Assembly (NCBI GenBank): GCA_052161605.1 | Contig: CP197409.1 | Reading direction: 5' to 3' (one strand) | Source: JBKCUI01 sp052161605 | GTDB taxonomy: Bacteria; Planctomycetota; Planctomycetia; Pirellulales; Pirellulaceae | Length of the DNA stretch: 64,000 nucleotides | Notes under the pieces: generated by a model | Told to the model about the DNA's origin: nothing | The model's database searches: none | Seen by the model: only the letters and a program-made list of their open reading frames with translations | Position numbers and translations under genes: made by a program | Shown: positions 15,228 through 25,245 of the stretch, one piece after another | How the letters are laid out: every line of letters begins with the position of its first letter | Position numbering within the stretch: position 1 is the stretch's first letter

Positions 15228-17876
15228 ATGAAACGGATGTCAAACGGTGCGCAGCGAGGATCGCGTGGTTGGTTCTACGCCATGTTGGTCGCGGGTAGCA
15301 TGTTTGCCGTGTTCTACTTTGGGAACACCTACAACAACTTTGGGAGGCCCACATACCGGGACCCGAGGACCTCGTTTCTGACGGTCTCAACAAACGTCAA
15401 TCCCAAGCAAAAGATTGCCGCCCCAGCTTATCCATCAGTTGTTGCATCGGAACCGCTCGAGAATTTGGTAAATGACGCGTCTTGGCTCGACTATAACAGA
15501 TCGAGTACTCATTCGGTCTCGTTGTTTGCCCCTCCTGCCTCTGCGACACTGTTCGCACCCTCGACGACAGGGCTAGACAGCGTCGAAGAGACGATTTCTT
15601 ACGGCCGAGCGCCGGAGATGCTAGCGGCAACACAAGCAACCCAGCCGCAGCCTCCTATGGAGTTGGTTTCCAAAATCAAGGAAGTCAAAGAGGTTCAGCC
15701 GAAAACCTCGTGGACGGCACGAGGCTCCATTTCCAACATGGCACCTTCTCAGAATTGGCCAGAACCCAAGCAGTTGAAGGAGCAGATCGAATCCGTAAAG
15801 ATTCTTCTCGATGCAGAGTCTGATCAGAACCTGCTCGCATGGTTGGTCGATTTGTCAACATCGCTAGATGTTTTGGCACAAAGCAGGTTGAACGAGGTAG
15901 CCATATCAGAGATCTTGACCCACATTAGAAACATTGGGATGGAATTTGCCGAGTACGCCAGTTTTATTGCCTCGGACCGGCAAGAGATTTCCGCCTCGCT
16001 GGCCCGGTTGGCCTATTCTATCGAACGTCGCGTATCGGTCTGGACTGCGATTCATACTTGCATTAGCAAACCTGCAGCCCCCATATCCCTCCGATTCACC
16101 GATTCCAGCGAGGTGATATTCTCTCAAGTGATGGACGAGACGTCCTACTCAAACACTAATGAGTTTCCAGGCCGTCCGAATCATTCGTTAGAGTATTCGG
16201 TCGACGCGGTGAGAGCGTTGATTGCTCGGACCGGACAGCCGGAGTCTTGGAAGTCATACCTGATGCTCGATGAGATCGCTGCACTCAATGCTCCTCACGT
16301 GGATCGGGAATCTAAAGCTAAACTGGCTCGACGATTCCTGAATCACGTATTGGCAACGCATGTGACGAACGAGCAATCAAACTTCTTGCGGTCCGACGAA
16401 ATCAGGGAGTTGGCCTCATTGGTCCACCCTTGGACAGTAAGCCCCGTCGATTATCGACAGCTCCTTGAGGATATCGAGATGCTCGAATCCAATCCGACGC
16501 ACCGATGCAGCGTTACGCTTTCGGACGCGATCCAATCCTTGCGTTTTTCGGCAAATACAGAACAGGCTGCCATAAGCCAGGCGATTGCATCGCACTATAA
16601 GAACGCAAACGTGCGGGTCGCTATCTCGGAGACCTTTGTTAACCGGATGCTCCCACAATCCAACACAGTAGAGAAGCCTGTTCGCCAAAACATTCTAGGT
16701 GCTGATACACGTGGGGCAAGCGTTGTCACCACTCACCTCCAAGCGGACTTTAAGCCGGATGACTACGGCTGGACGATAGCTCTTAACTTAGATGGTGATG
16801 TTAGCAGCCAAACCAGATCAAGCCGAAACGGGGCAACGTTTTACAGCCACTCTCTCGCCAATGTGAACGCGGCGCGATCGATTCGCATTCACCCGCAGGG
16901 CTTTGAAGTTAACGGAAGGCCCGCCACTGTACAGTCCAGCGATTCGCTCAAAAAGCTGTCGACCGAGTGGGATAACTTGCCCATATTCGGCGATGTTGTT
17001 CGAAGCATCGCAAAGAATGAGTTCATGGAAAAGCGACCGGTTGCTCGACGCATTGCTCAAACGACCATCGCTCGAGAAACGGACCGAGAATTCGACACGC
17101 AGTTGAATTCCAAGATACGCAATTCACAAACCCAATTCGAATCCCGCTTGCTAAGCCCGCTTCAGGGACTCAGCTTAGAGCCAACAATCGTTTCGATGAA
17201 TTCCACTGAAGAGCGGCTCATTGTGCGTTATCGAGTGGCTAGTGATTCACAGATGGGAGCTAACACGGCCCGCCCGATCGCTCCAGCGGACAGTTTGATG
17301 TCGGTGCAAATACACCAATCCGCATTCAACAACGTAGCAAGCCAAATCGTGACTGGCGGCAAAGATTGGTCAGCGCAAGAGCTCGCGGATCATATCTCCG
17401 ATCTTCTCAAGCAACCGCGCAAGACCCTAGAGTTAGAGCAAGGTGAGGATGTCCGAGTCAGGTTTCAGCCTAACAACCCGATCACGTTAGATTTTCAAGA
17501 CGGTAAGTTATGGCTTACGCTCCGCATCGAATCGATTGAGCAACCAGGTCGCCTGCTGATAAAGAACTTTAACATTCACGTGGCTTACCAACCGACGGTT
17601 AACGGCTTGTGGGCAGGGCTCCAACGCGATGGAACAGTCAGTGTCGAAGGCCCCAAGATCAGTGCCCGTGATCGCCTGCCATTGAGAACGATCTTTACGA
17701 AGGTTCTGGCAAATCAAGATGCGATCCCGGTCGTGGCCGATTGGATTCTCGAGGACGAACGGGCACAGGGGCTCGCGGTATCGCAACTTGTTTTGCGGGA
17801 TGGATGGATTGGAGTCGCCATCAGCGAAGCGAACTCACCGCATGTTGCTATTCTAGAGAAATCCATGCAACGCTAG
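15228..17876 (+). CDS. Large membrane-anchored protein of unknown function
   Basis: ATG 15228 and ATG 15237 are both possible. The N-terminus has a basic segment and one hydrophobic span (WFYAMLVAGSMFAVFYF), so the 882-residue protein is a single-pass or signal-anchored protein with the bulk outside the cytoplasm. Residues about 150-450 are helical and polar; the C-terminal half is beta-rich with repeated IRIHPQGFEV-like and LWLTLRIESI-like strands. I recognise no catalytic motif. It is isolated on the plus strand, meets the next gene tail-to-tail with overlapping stop codons, and resembles the large lineage-specific envelope proteins of planctomycetes. Confidence 0.8.
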   Translation: MKRMSNGAQRGSRGWFYAMLVAGSMFAVFYFGNTYNNFGRPTYRDPRTSFLTVSTNVNPKQKIAAPAYPSVVASEPLENLVNDASWLDYNRSSTHSVSLFAPPASATLFAPSTTGLDSVEETISYGRAPEMLAATQATQPQPPMELVSKIKEVKEVQPKTSWTARGSISNMAPSQNWPEPKQLKEQIESVKILLDAESDQNLLAWLVDLSTSLDVLAQSRLNEVAISEILTHIRNIGMEFAEYASFIASDRQEISASLARLAYSIERRVSVWTAIHTCISKPAAPISLRFTDSSEVIFSQVMDETSYSNTNEFPGRPNHSLEYSVDAVRALIARTGQPESWKSYLMLDEIAALNAPHVDRESKAKLARRFLNHVLATHVTNEQSNFLRSDEIRELASLVHPWTVSPVDYRQLLEDIEMLESNPTHRCSVTLSDAIQSLRFSANTEQAAISQAIASHYKNANVRVAISETFVNRMLPQSNTVEKPVRQNILGADTRGASVVTTHLQADFKPDDYGWTIALNLDGDVSSQTRSSRNGATFYSHSLANVNAARSIRIHPQGFEVNGRPATVQSSDSLKKLSTEWDNLPIFGDVVRSIAKNEFMEKRPVARRIAQTTIARETDREFDTQLNSKIRNSQTQFESRLLSPLQGLSLEPTIVSMNSTEERLIVRYRVASDSQMGANTARPIAPADSLMSVQIHQSAFNNVASQIVTGGKDWSAQELADHISDLLKQPRKTLELEQGEDVRVRFQPNNPITLDFQDGKLWLTLRIESIEQPGRLLIKNFNIHVAYQPTVNGLWAGLQRDGTVSVEGPKISARDRLPLRTIFTKVLANQDAIPVVADWILEDERAQGLAVSQLVLRDGWIGVAISEANSPHVAILEKSMQR

Positions 17877-18922
17877 TCGATGAATTTCCAACCTCCTTCG
17901 GGAGGTGGGAAGCCCATGATGGCGTGATAGTGGCGCTGTTGTTCTTCGAGCCACTTATCCGTCTTGTAGGTCGAACGACCGCGGGCAATATTGTCAGCGT
18001 GTCGAAGTCTCGAACGAGCTAAGGCAAAGTCCTCCTTAGCGACCGCAGAGATCGCTAGGTTGTGCCACGCAGCGGCATTGGTCGGATGCTGGTCTGCGGC
18101 CGTTTGCCATTCTCTTTCCGCAAGATCCCAACGCCCTTGTCGAGCGTATCCATTACCTTTACGAACTTGAGACGCCCCTAACCAGAACCATGGTAGATCG
18201 AGGATTACGTCGTCCGGCTTTAGCTGCGGCGATACTAACTGCCATCCCCGGTATGCAGCTAGAGAGACCAGACTGGATTGCTCCATTTGTAACTGATTGC
18301 CGGCGGCTTTGATCGCTTTCTTGACATCTGACTCTGTCGTGTCAATCGTCTTTTCAAGAACTCTTGCTCCCGTGTGCACATCTACAACAGTCCAGTGCAC
18401 CGTTAGATGCATTTCATCATCCTGCATGCCGAACAGTTTGTCGAAGAAGGATCGCCGCTCTTGTTCGGGTGGAGTGAGTTGGGCGAAAACGACGTTGGCT
18501 TGGAGCATAAAATCAGCGTTGGTGTTGCGAGCAGCGCCGACCGCTGCCGTTTCGTTGGGCTGATCGTCGAACGACACCAACTGAATCTGACTAGCGGTCG
18601 CCAGTTGGTCCGGCGTGACCGCGAGTAACATCGGGTTGGGTCGAGGAATGGTTGCAACGATCGAAGTCTCAAGCGATTTCGCCGCGCTTCGCAATTCCTC
18701 GACGGAAACGAATTGACTCGTCGACATTGCTCTACTGGCAACACCCACAGGAGAGATGGCCACCCGAACAATCCCTGGTTTGGAGATCTCTCCCGCTTTC
18801 CAAGTACTAATCGGAGCCGTCATCTGGCAACCCAGTAGGCTCGCAAGGAGCGAAAGCTGGATGGATCTCACCAATCGCTTACGAACAGATTTGTGCGCCG
18901 ATGTTGTTTTAGTATCGTCCAC
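17873..18922 (-). CDS. Lipoprotein with a TPR-like C-terminal region
   Basis: The 349-residue product has an N-terminal signal with lipobox LLGC (Cys about residue 32). The middle part (about 50-215) looks like a penicillin-binding-protein-activator or curli-assembly style domain: an alpha/beta pattern with ADFMLQANVVFAQL and VHWTVVDVHTGARVLE, the phrase often seen where outer-membrane lipoproteins report on a variable set of genes. The last 110 residues have one TPR unit (GRWDLAEREWQTAADQHPTN). It overlaps the upstream gene by 14 bases and its stop codon overlaps that of the convergent gene by 4 bases. Function unknown; likely outer-membrane or periplasmic. Confidence 0.75.
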   Translation of the reverse strand: MDDTKTTSAHKSVRKRLVRSIQLSLLASLLGCQMTAPISTWKAGEISKPGIVRVAISPVGVASRAMSTSQFVSVEELRSAAKSLETSIVATIPRPNPMLLAVTPDQLATASQIQLVSFDDQPNETAAVGAARNTNADFMLQANVVFAQLTPPEQERRSFFDKLFGMQDDEMHLTVHWTVVDVHTGARVLEKTIDTTESDVKKAIKAAGNQLQMEQSSLVSLAAYRGWQLVSPQLKPDDVILDLPWFWLGASQVRKGNGYARQGRWDLAEREWQTAADQHPTNAAAWHNLAISAVAKEDFALARSRLRHADNIARGRSTYKTDKWLEEQQRHYHAIMGFPPPEGGWKFID

Positions 18923-20231
18923 GTGACAAGCTCCCGTTGTTGGAGGTCATGGGAAGCGAGGGAGAAGATTGCCCTGGCATATTGGTCATCTGGGACGCGG
19001 TAGCCTGCGATGCTCCAGCATGATGAATCTGAGTAGATAAAGGCCCTCGGTATTCAATCCAGAGCAAAGCATCCATGCGTTGCCCCACCGCTGGGATGAT
19101 ACGATTAAGTCCAAACAGAGAGGGGGGATTAGCCAATAGTGTGTTATCCTGGGGGGCATTGGGGGCGGCTACAATTCCACACGACAGTAATAGAATTTGG
19201 TCGGTGGGCCAATCGATTCGCTCCTGCAAACGCCAGGAAACGATCTGCGGGACCTCGATAAAAGCAGCTTGGGTTTGATTTCCGCCCATGGGTAGATCGA
19301 TACGCACCTGATTGAGTCGCTCGACTTGATCGATCTCACACTTAATCATAAGCTCTGCTTGACGTCCATCCAAACTCATGAGCGGGCTGAACTGTAACCG
19401 AAAGCCTTCCTTAATTTCCTCGGACACAGAAATCATCGGTGGGTAAGGGGCAGCGGTGTTGCGAACATATTCCTTCAGATAATTTCGGGAACGAAGTTGT
19501 TCGAGCGCCTGGAGTTGTCCGTTGTACAATGGAATCTCAACGGCTTGCAGTTCCTTTGCATCCGAACGTTCTCTGAGTTGCGATATGAGAATGGCACCAT
19601 TTTCCTTAGGCATTAGCCACGCTTGCACGCCACTTGAAGCAGCAGGTATGGATCGCATCAACCCCATCGACCGGGCTCGCCACTGAGGGTTCGCCACCTG
19701 GATCATGCGCAGCCCAAAGACCTGTGGCTCAGATGCACCATTGACGAATCGTTCGTAAAGCGCAGCGATCTTGTTGTGCATCGAGTTCGTGTGAAAAACT
19801 CGTAGGGTTGATTTATCAGCCGTTATGACGCCGGTTACTTCGCCAAACCAGGAATCAGTTCCCGTTTCTCGCAGAATCCAGTCGATTAAGACCTGCTGAG
19901 GCCGCTCCATATTCTTGACATTCTCAGTGTAGGCACGAATGTCGTATTCCACCCAGTACTGGCCGGCGTTATTGGGGAGCTTGACGTCTGGGACCAATTT
20001 AGGTGCCAATACCGACGGTCCCTTTGGTTGACGATTCTCCGGAGGGGATTGCGTTTGAGTAGGCTCCTGAGCAGACGACGGTGTAGTAGGCGCTGTAGCA
20101 GGCGACTGCATAGGCTGCTGTGGACCGAGGGGTGCAGCAGTTTCTTGCGCGAGCGCTATGGTCGCTGGGCTAAGAAGCAACGTCGTTAAAGCCAATAGTT
20201 GCTGCAAATAGAGTTTTTGTATACGAATCAT
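18909..20231 (-). CDS. Secreted protein of unknown function with weak secretin-like features
   Basis: The 440-residue protein begins with a signal peptide (LLALTTLLLSPATIALAQ), then a Pro/Gln/Thr-rich linker of about 50 residues. From about residue 255 the pattern EEIKEGFRLQFSPLM, then EIDQVERLNQVRIDLP, and a strand with VPQIVSWRLQERIDWP and LLLSCGIV resembles the beta strands of secretin channel domains, but it lacks the secretin C-terminal signature and the N-domains. The tail is low complexity. It overlaps the downstream lipoprotein gene by 14 bases, so the two are co-transcribed and may form one envelope complex. The secretin resemblance is tentative. Confidence 0.7.
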   Translation of the reverse strand: MIRIQKLYLQQLLALTTLLLSPATIALAQETAAPLGPQQPMQSPATAPTTPSSAQEPTQTQSPPENRQPKGPSVLAPKLVPDVKLPNNAGQYWVEYDIRAYTENVKNMERPQQVLIDWILRETGTDSWFGEVTGVITADKSTLRVFHTNSMHNKIAALYERFVNGASEPQVFGLRMIQVANPQWRARSMGLMRSIPAASSGVQAWLMPKENGAILISQLRERSDAKELQAVEIPLYNGQLQALEQLRSRNYLKEYVRNTAAPYPPMISVSEEIKEGFRLQFSPLMSLDGRQAELMIKCEIDQVERLNQVRIDLPMGGNQTQAAFIEVPQIVSWRLQERIDWPTDQILLLSCGIVAAPNAPQDNTLLANPPSLFGLNRIIPAVGQRMDALLWIEYRGPLSTQIHHAGASQATASQMTNMPGQSSPSLPMTSNNGSLSRGRY

Positions 20232-20324
20232 TATTCTGCCACATCGGTTGAGCTAACCAAATCCTGGCAGAGGGATATCAAATTGGGCAACTTGGGCCAA
20301 TGCTGATTTCGCTATAAAGAAACG

Positions 20325-21203
<879 letters not shown>

Positions 21204-21362
21204 TTTGTTGATAGGGTTCGTGGGTTAAGGTCTTCGTTTCGGGATATCGGCAAAGCGTCTATTTGTTATATTCTTGTTGTAGTCATTGCGTAGAGGATCC
21301 ATTGCTCCTTCGCAAAATTAGTTTGAATTCTCCTCTCGTTTTCATTTCAAAGTAGATCATCG

Positions 21363-23075
21363 ATGTCAGATACCGGCGCACCAGAAAAGCTCAGCCCTGT
21401 CGAAGGGATCAAGGCTGAGAGTCGTTTTTTGCGTGGAACAATTGGATCGGAATTAAAAACCGACAGCGACCATTTCGGCAAGGATGACTTGCAACTGCTC
21501 AAGTTTCACGGAACGTATCAGCAAGACGATCGAGAAGCTCGCAGCAAAACCGCAGAGGGCAAGAGCGAGAAAGCCTACAGCTTTATGGTTCGCAGTCGGA
21601 TTCCCGCCGGAATCATGACCAGCGATCAGCTCATTGCGCACTTGGATCTGTGCGACACGATCGGTAATACCACTCTCAAGGTGACCACTAGGCAGGGGCT
21701 CCAGCTCCACGGAATTCTCAAGTCTGACTTGAGAGAATGCATCCGTCGCATTAACGAGGTGCAACTGAGCACCCTATCGGCGTGTGGTGACGTCAATCGA
21801 AACGTTATGGCTTGTCCCGCTCCCTACTCAGATGGCATTCGGCCACAATTGCAGCAGCTGGCCTATGATCTCGCGATGCATCTGGCACCGCGTACCAAGG
21901 CCTACTACGAACTATGGATTCAAGATCCCGAGACGGGCTCTGAGTCTCTAGAGGGTGGTAGTGACGAAGAGTACGAACCAATTTACGGCAAGGTCTACTT
22001 GCCGAGAAAATTTAAAACAGCCATCGCCTTGGCAGACGACAATTGCACCGACGTTTACACCAATTGCCTCGGCTACATCGGCGTTGTCCGCGATGGAGAA
22101 TTGATCGGCTACAACGTCGCGGTCGGAGGCGGGCTAGGTGTCACCCCTAGCGCCAAGAAAACTTTCCCCAGGCTTGCGACTCGCATGGCATTCGTCACCA
22201 AAGAGCAAGCGGTCGATGTGGCTGAAGCGGTGGTCAAGGTTCAGCGAGACTTTGGTTATCGCGATGATCGCAAACGGGCTCGTCTCAAGTATCTGATTCA
22301 TGATCGGGGCATCGAATGGTTCCGAGACCGTGTTGAGGAATACTATGGCTCCAAGCTGACCGACTGCACGCCGGATGATGTTCACGAACACAATGATCAT
22401 ATTGGCTGGGATCAGCAAGGAGACGGTCGTTGGTTCTACGGTTTCAATGTCGAGAATGGTCGACTCTATGACAACGAAAATCGTGCTTGGAAAAAAGCCC
22501 TGCGTGATATCTGCTCCGAAATCAATCCCGAGATTCGACTCACAGCCCATCAGAGCATCCTATTCTGCAACATTGAAGACAAGGATCGCGAAAAGCTATC
22601 CATGCTGATCAAACGCAGAGGATTGCCACTGTCGGAGGAGATTTCCAACGTGCGGCGTTGGTCGATGGCGTGTGTCGCCTTGCCAACGTGCGGATTGTCT
22701 ATCACCGAATCAGAGCGTGTGCTACCGGCGGTTATGGATGAGTTCGAAAAAGTGCTTGCCGATCTGGAACTGGACAAGGAGTTGTTCACCGTACGCATGA
22801 CCGGCTGCCCGAACGGTTGTGCCAGACCCTATAACGCGGATATCGGATTCGTCGGCAAAGCTAAGGGCAAGTACACAATTTACGTGGGTGGCACTCGCCT
22901 GGGCACGCGACTCGGGTTTATCTTCAAGGACCTGATCCCGCTGGAGGAGCTAATCAGCACCTTGAAGCCGCTCTTTGTCAGTTTCAAACAGGACCGTGAA
23001 GCCGACGAGTCGTTCGGTGATTATTGCACGCGTCTAGGTCTGGAACAGCTACTCGCGTTGTCAGTGGAAACCTAA
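21363..23075 (+). CDS. Sulfite reductase hemoprotein (siroheme/[4Fe-4S])
   Basis: ATG 21363 gives a 570-residue product of the size expected for the beta subunit of assimilatory sulfite reductase. It has two nitrite/sulfite-reductase repeats, with TTRQGLQLHG near residue 105 (siroheme/substrate pocket), and the four cluster ligands as C437-x5-C443 and C482-x3-C486 in the CVALPTCGLS and TGCPNGCARP motifs. It reduces sulfite to sulfide for cysteine synthesis. No flavoprotein partner (CysJ) is adjacent, so a ferredoxin is a likely donor, and the sequence also fits CysI. The ferredoxin gene at 29640 is in the same window but not linked. Confidence 0.9.
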   Translation: MSDTGAPEKLSPVEGIKAESRFLRGTIGSELKTDSDHFGKDDLQLLKFHGTYQQDDREARSKTAEGKSEKAYSFMVRSRIPAGIMTSDQLIAHLDLCDTIGNTTLKVTTRQGLQLHGILKSDLRECIRRINEVQLSTLSACGDVNRNVMACPAPYSDGIRPQLQQLAYDLAMHLAPRTKAYYELWIQDPETGSESLEGGSDEEYEPIYGKVYLPRKFKTAIALADDNCTDVYTNCLGYIGVVRDGELIGYNVAVGGGLGVTPSAKKTFPRLATRMAFVTKEQAVDVAEAVVKVQRDFGYRDDRKRARLKYLIHDRGIEWFRDRVEEYYGSKLTDCTPDDVHEHNDHIGWDQQGDGRWFYGFNVENGRLYDNENRAWKKALRDICSEINPEIRLTAHQSILFCNIEDKDREKLSMLIKRRGLPLSEEISNVRRWSMACVALPTCGLSITESERVLPAVMDEFEKVLADLELDKELFTVRMTGCPNGCARPYNADIGFVGKAKGKYTIYVGGTRLGTRLGFIFKDLIPLEELISTLKPLFVSFKQDREADESFGDYCTRLGLEQLLALSVET

Positions 23076-23155
23076 CGATCTGCCGATCGAGGGGTATGAT
23101 GGGTGATCGTTTTTTTAGCGAGAAACGTGAGGCTCCGCAGGACAAGCCTGCGGCA
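23065..23155 (+). repeat. Interspersed repeat A, two partial copies around the sulfite reductase end
   Basis: GGAAACCTAACGATCTGCCG (23065-23085 area) and the TTTAGCGAGAA to CAAGCCTGCGGCAT block (23114-23155) match two copies at 41118-41165 and 41188-41232. The first copy overlaps the final codons and stop of the sulfite reductase gene. Confidence 0.55.
23135..23153 (+). terminator. Stem-loop downstream of the sulfite reductase gene
   Basis: CCGCAGG and CCTGCGG form a perfect seven-base stem with an ACAAG loop, followed by CATCTTT. It lies 60 bases after the sulfite reductase stop and 54 bases before the convergent ftsY stop, so it could serve both transcripts. Confidence 0.5.
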
Positions 23156-23208
23156 TCTTTCCACCGTCTATAAGCAAAGCCCCAACCACCCAACCAAGTG
23201 CTTAGACC

Positions 23209-24288
23209 TTAATCAAAGAGGGCACGAGCAAAAGACTCGGGGTTGAATTCAGAAAGATCCTCGAGTTTCTCGCCAAGCCCTACGAACTTGACCGGCAGCG
23301 CGAATTGCTCCGAGATCGGAACCACGACACCTCCCTTGGCGCTGCCATCAAGCTTGGCCAACACGATTCCCGTGCAACCTGCAGCTTGAGAAAAACCCTT
23401 GGCCTGGCTAATCGCGTTCTGTCCTGCGGTAGCATCCAGAACGAGCAAAACCTCGTGCGGCCCATCGGCGACTTGCTTCGCAACGACTCGCTTAATCTTT
23501 TCGAGCTCCTGCATCAAATTCGATTGCGTCTGCAATCTCCCTGCGGTGTCGAGAATGCAGACATCGTACGACTCTTCTACCGCTTTTTTTGTGGCACGAA
23601 AAACCACCGTCCCAGGATCGGAGCCTTGTTCGCCCAAGACAATATCGCAACCGATTCGCTCCGACCAAATCCGCAATTGCTCAACCGCTGCCGCGCGAAA
23701 CGTGTCGCCAGCCCCCAGGAGCACCCGCTTGTTATTTTGGACCAAGCGATGTGCCAGCTTAGCGATCGAAGTCGTCTTGCCGGAGCCATTGACTCCGACA
23801 ACCAAAATGATGGTGGGCCCCGAAGAGGCGAATTGGAGCTGTCCGCTCGCGTTGCTGAGCGACTTGGCAATGTTGTCTCGAATGATCGTCAAACATTCTT
23901 CGAGCTTAATCCGTCTGCCTCGAAACTCGCCATGAATCGATTCGCGGATCTTGGTCGCCATGGAGTTACCCATATCGGTTCGGATCAAAATGGCGTAGAG
24001 GTTCTTTAAGAAGTCGTCATCTACCAGTTCCCCCTCACTTTTCCAAAGGTCGCGAATGTCTGTTCGCAGCAGTTCATTCGTCTTGGAGAGTACGCGGCTC
24101 CACCAACTGGACTCCTTTTTCGCCGGGGAATCAGATTGTGCAGCCAAAGGAACTTGTGTATCAAGTTCAACGGAGTTCCCTAATTTGGTTGTCGCTTCCC
24201 CCGTTTGAAGCTGATCGGGGGGGGGAGTTATCGGCTCGGCTGTGGTTTGCTTTTCAGTGGTGGTTTGCTTACGTTTCCAGAAAACCAT
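23209..24288 (-). CDS. ftsY: Signal recognition particle receptor FtsY
   Basis: The 359-residue protein has an acidic, low-complexity N-terminal region (about 1-60), then the NG domain. GTPase motifs are clear: G1 GVNGSGKTTSIAKLAH, G2-like GDTFRAAAVEQL, G3 DTAGR, and LAKLDGSAKGG. The N-terminal extension is shorter than in Escherichia coli but normal elsewhere. FtsY receives SRP-ribosome complexes at the cytoplasmic membrane and hands them to the translocon. The gene is on its own, divergent from the small gene at 24475. Confidence 0.97.
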   Translation of the reverse strand: MVFWKRKQTTTEKQTTAEPITPPPDQLQTGEATTKLGNSVELDTQVPLAAQSDSPAKKESSWWSRVLSKTNELLRTDIRDLWKSEGELVDDDFLKNLYAILIRTDMGNSMATKIRESIHGEFRGRRIKLEECLTIIRDNIAKSLSNASGQLQFASSGPTIILVVGVNGSGKTTSIAKLAHRLVQNNKRVLLGAGDTFRAAAVEQLRIWSERIGCDIVLGEQGSDPGTVVFRATKKAVEESYDVCILDTAGRLQTQSNLMQELEKIKRVVAKQVADGPHEVLLVLDATAGQNAISQAKGFSQAAGCTGIVLAKLDGSAKGGVVVPISEQFALPVKFVGLGEKLEDLSEFNPESFARALFD

Positions 24289-24474
24289 CGGGGATTTCTA
24301 CTTTCATACTGGGCCATTTCGGGCCATGCAGGGCGACCAAAAACTGTTGTGGGCCTATTGTCGCGTTACTTGTCTGGCTGTGTACTGCAAAATTCGCTTG
24401 ACTTGGGGGAGTAGGGTTGAATAGTTTAGATAGAGGGTAAAGGGTTCCGCATATCAGAATTGAGGAGCTTCTTC

Positions 24475-25020
24475 ATGAATGCGAAAAACGATTCATCCGA
24501 TTCCAACAATCGGCTACTAGAACGGTTCTTTACCGGGCTCTCCGAGTACGCTTTCTACTCGCAGTTGGGGGTTACGGATACGGAACTGGTTAATTACGTG
24601 AGCAATTTACTGATTCGCTTCACGAAAACCGATGCTCTGCACCGAATCCGGCAGCTGAATGGGCGGCGTGCGACCGAGGTGGTGACGCTCATGGCGGAGT
24701 CTCAGCATCGAATCGGCTTGGCGAAGCGCGAGATTCATCGGCATATCGGTGACTTTACGCTCTTCTGGACCGGCTTGTACCCCGAGTCGCTGCGGGGGCT
24801 CCAAGCGATCGAAAAGTCCGACCAATTCGTGAGCTACTGCTACGAAGGGAAGAAGGCTTATGAAATTGCCAGCGAGATCGAGGCCGACGAGCCAGAGAAA
24901 GTTCCCAACTCGTTACTGCATCGCCTGAGTGAGCAGTTCGAGATGTGTGCTTACGGACTGCGGGAAATCAGACGGCAATGGGAAGAAGGTGCTGGCCCCC
25001 AAGGTGCCATTATCTCCTAG
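24475..25020 (+). CDS. Conserved-looking hypothetical cytoplasmic protein
   Basis: The start is set at ATG 24475 because GAGGAG ends about seven bases upstream, and this site falls inside the longer frame starting at TTG 24460. The 181-residue protein has no signal peptide or membrane span, is helix-rich, and contains LLERFFTGLSEYAFYSQLG and the segment HRIGLAKREIHRHIGDFTLFW. No cofactor or catalytic motif is visible. It looks like a lineage-specific planctomycete protein. It is monocistronic and followed by a bidirectional terminator. Confidence 0.75.
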   Translation: MNAKNDSSDSNNRLLERFFTGLSEYAFYSQLGVTDTELVNYVSNLLIRFTKTDALHRIRQLNGRRATEVVTLMAESQHRIGLAKREIHRHIGDFTLFWTGLYPESLRGLQAIEKSDQFVSYCYEGKKAYEIASEIEADEPEKVPNSLLHRLSEQFEMCAYGLREIRRQWEEGAGPQGAIIS

Positions 25021-25133
25021 CACGCATGCGTCCAACATGCGAGTGCGTCTTAAATGTGGTGGGATTCTGAAGCTTCTCGATGATCGCCACCGTGAACGGG
25101 ACCTCACCTCCCCAGCCACGCTTTCGCGGTCTG

Positions 25134-25162
25134 ACCCTCTCCAAACGGCGTTTGGGGAGGGT
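25134..25162. terminator. Bidirectional intrinsic terminator
   Basis: ACCCTCTCCAAAC (25134-25146) and GTTTGGGGAGGGT (25150-25162) pair along 13 bases with one G-U, around a three-base GGC loop. It sits between two convergent genes (stops at 25020 and 25246), so it can end both transcripts. No run of T follows on either side. Confidence 0.6.
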
Positions 25163-25245
25163 GAAGTCGGTAGCCATCACCAAGAATTATCGCAATTCTG
25201 GCGAATCCCACTACGGTAGAACTGTTACTGCCGGTCGCCTCATAC

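Noticed and set aside
23305..24009. Plus-strand frame of 234 codons
   Set aside because: It lies wholly antisense to ftsY, which has all GTPase motifs.
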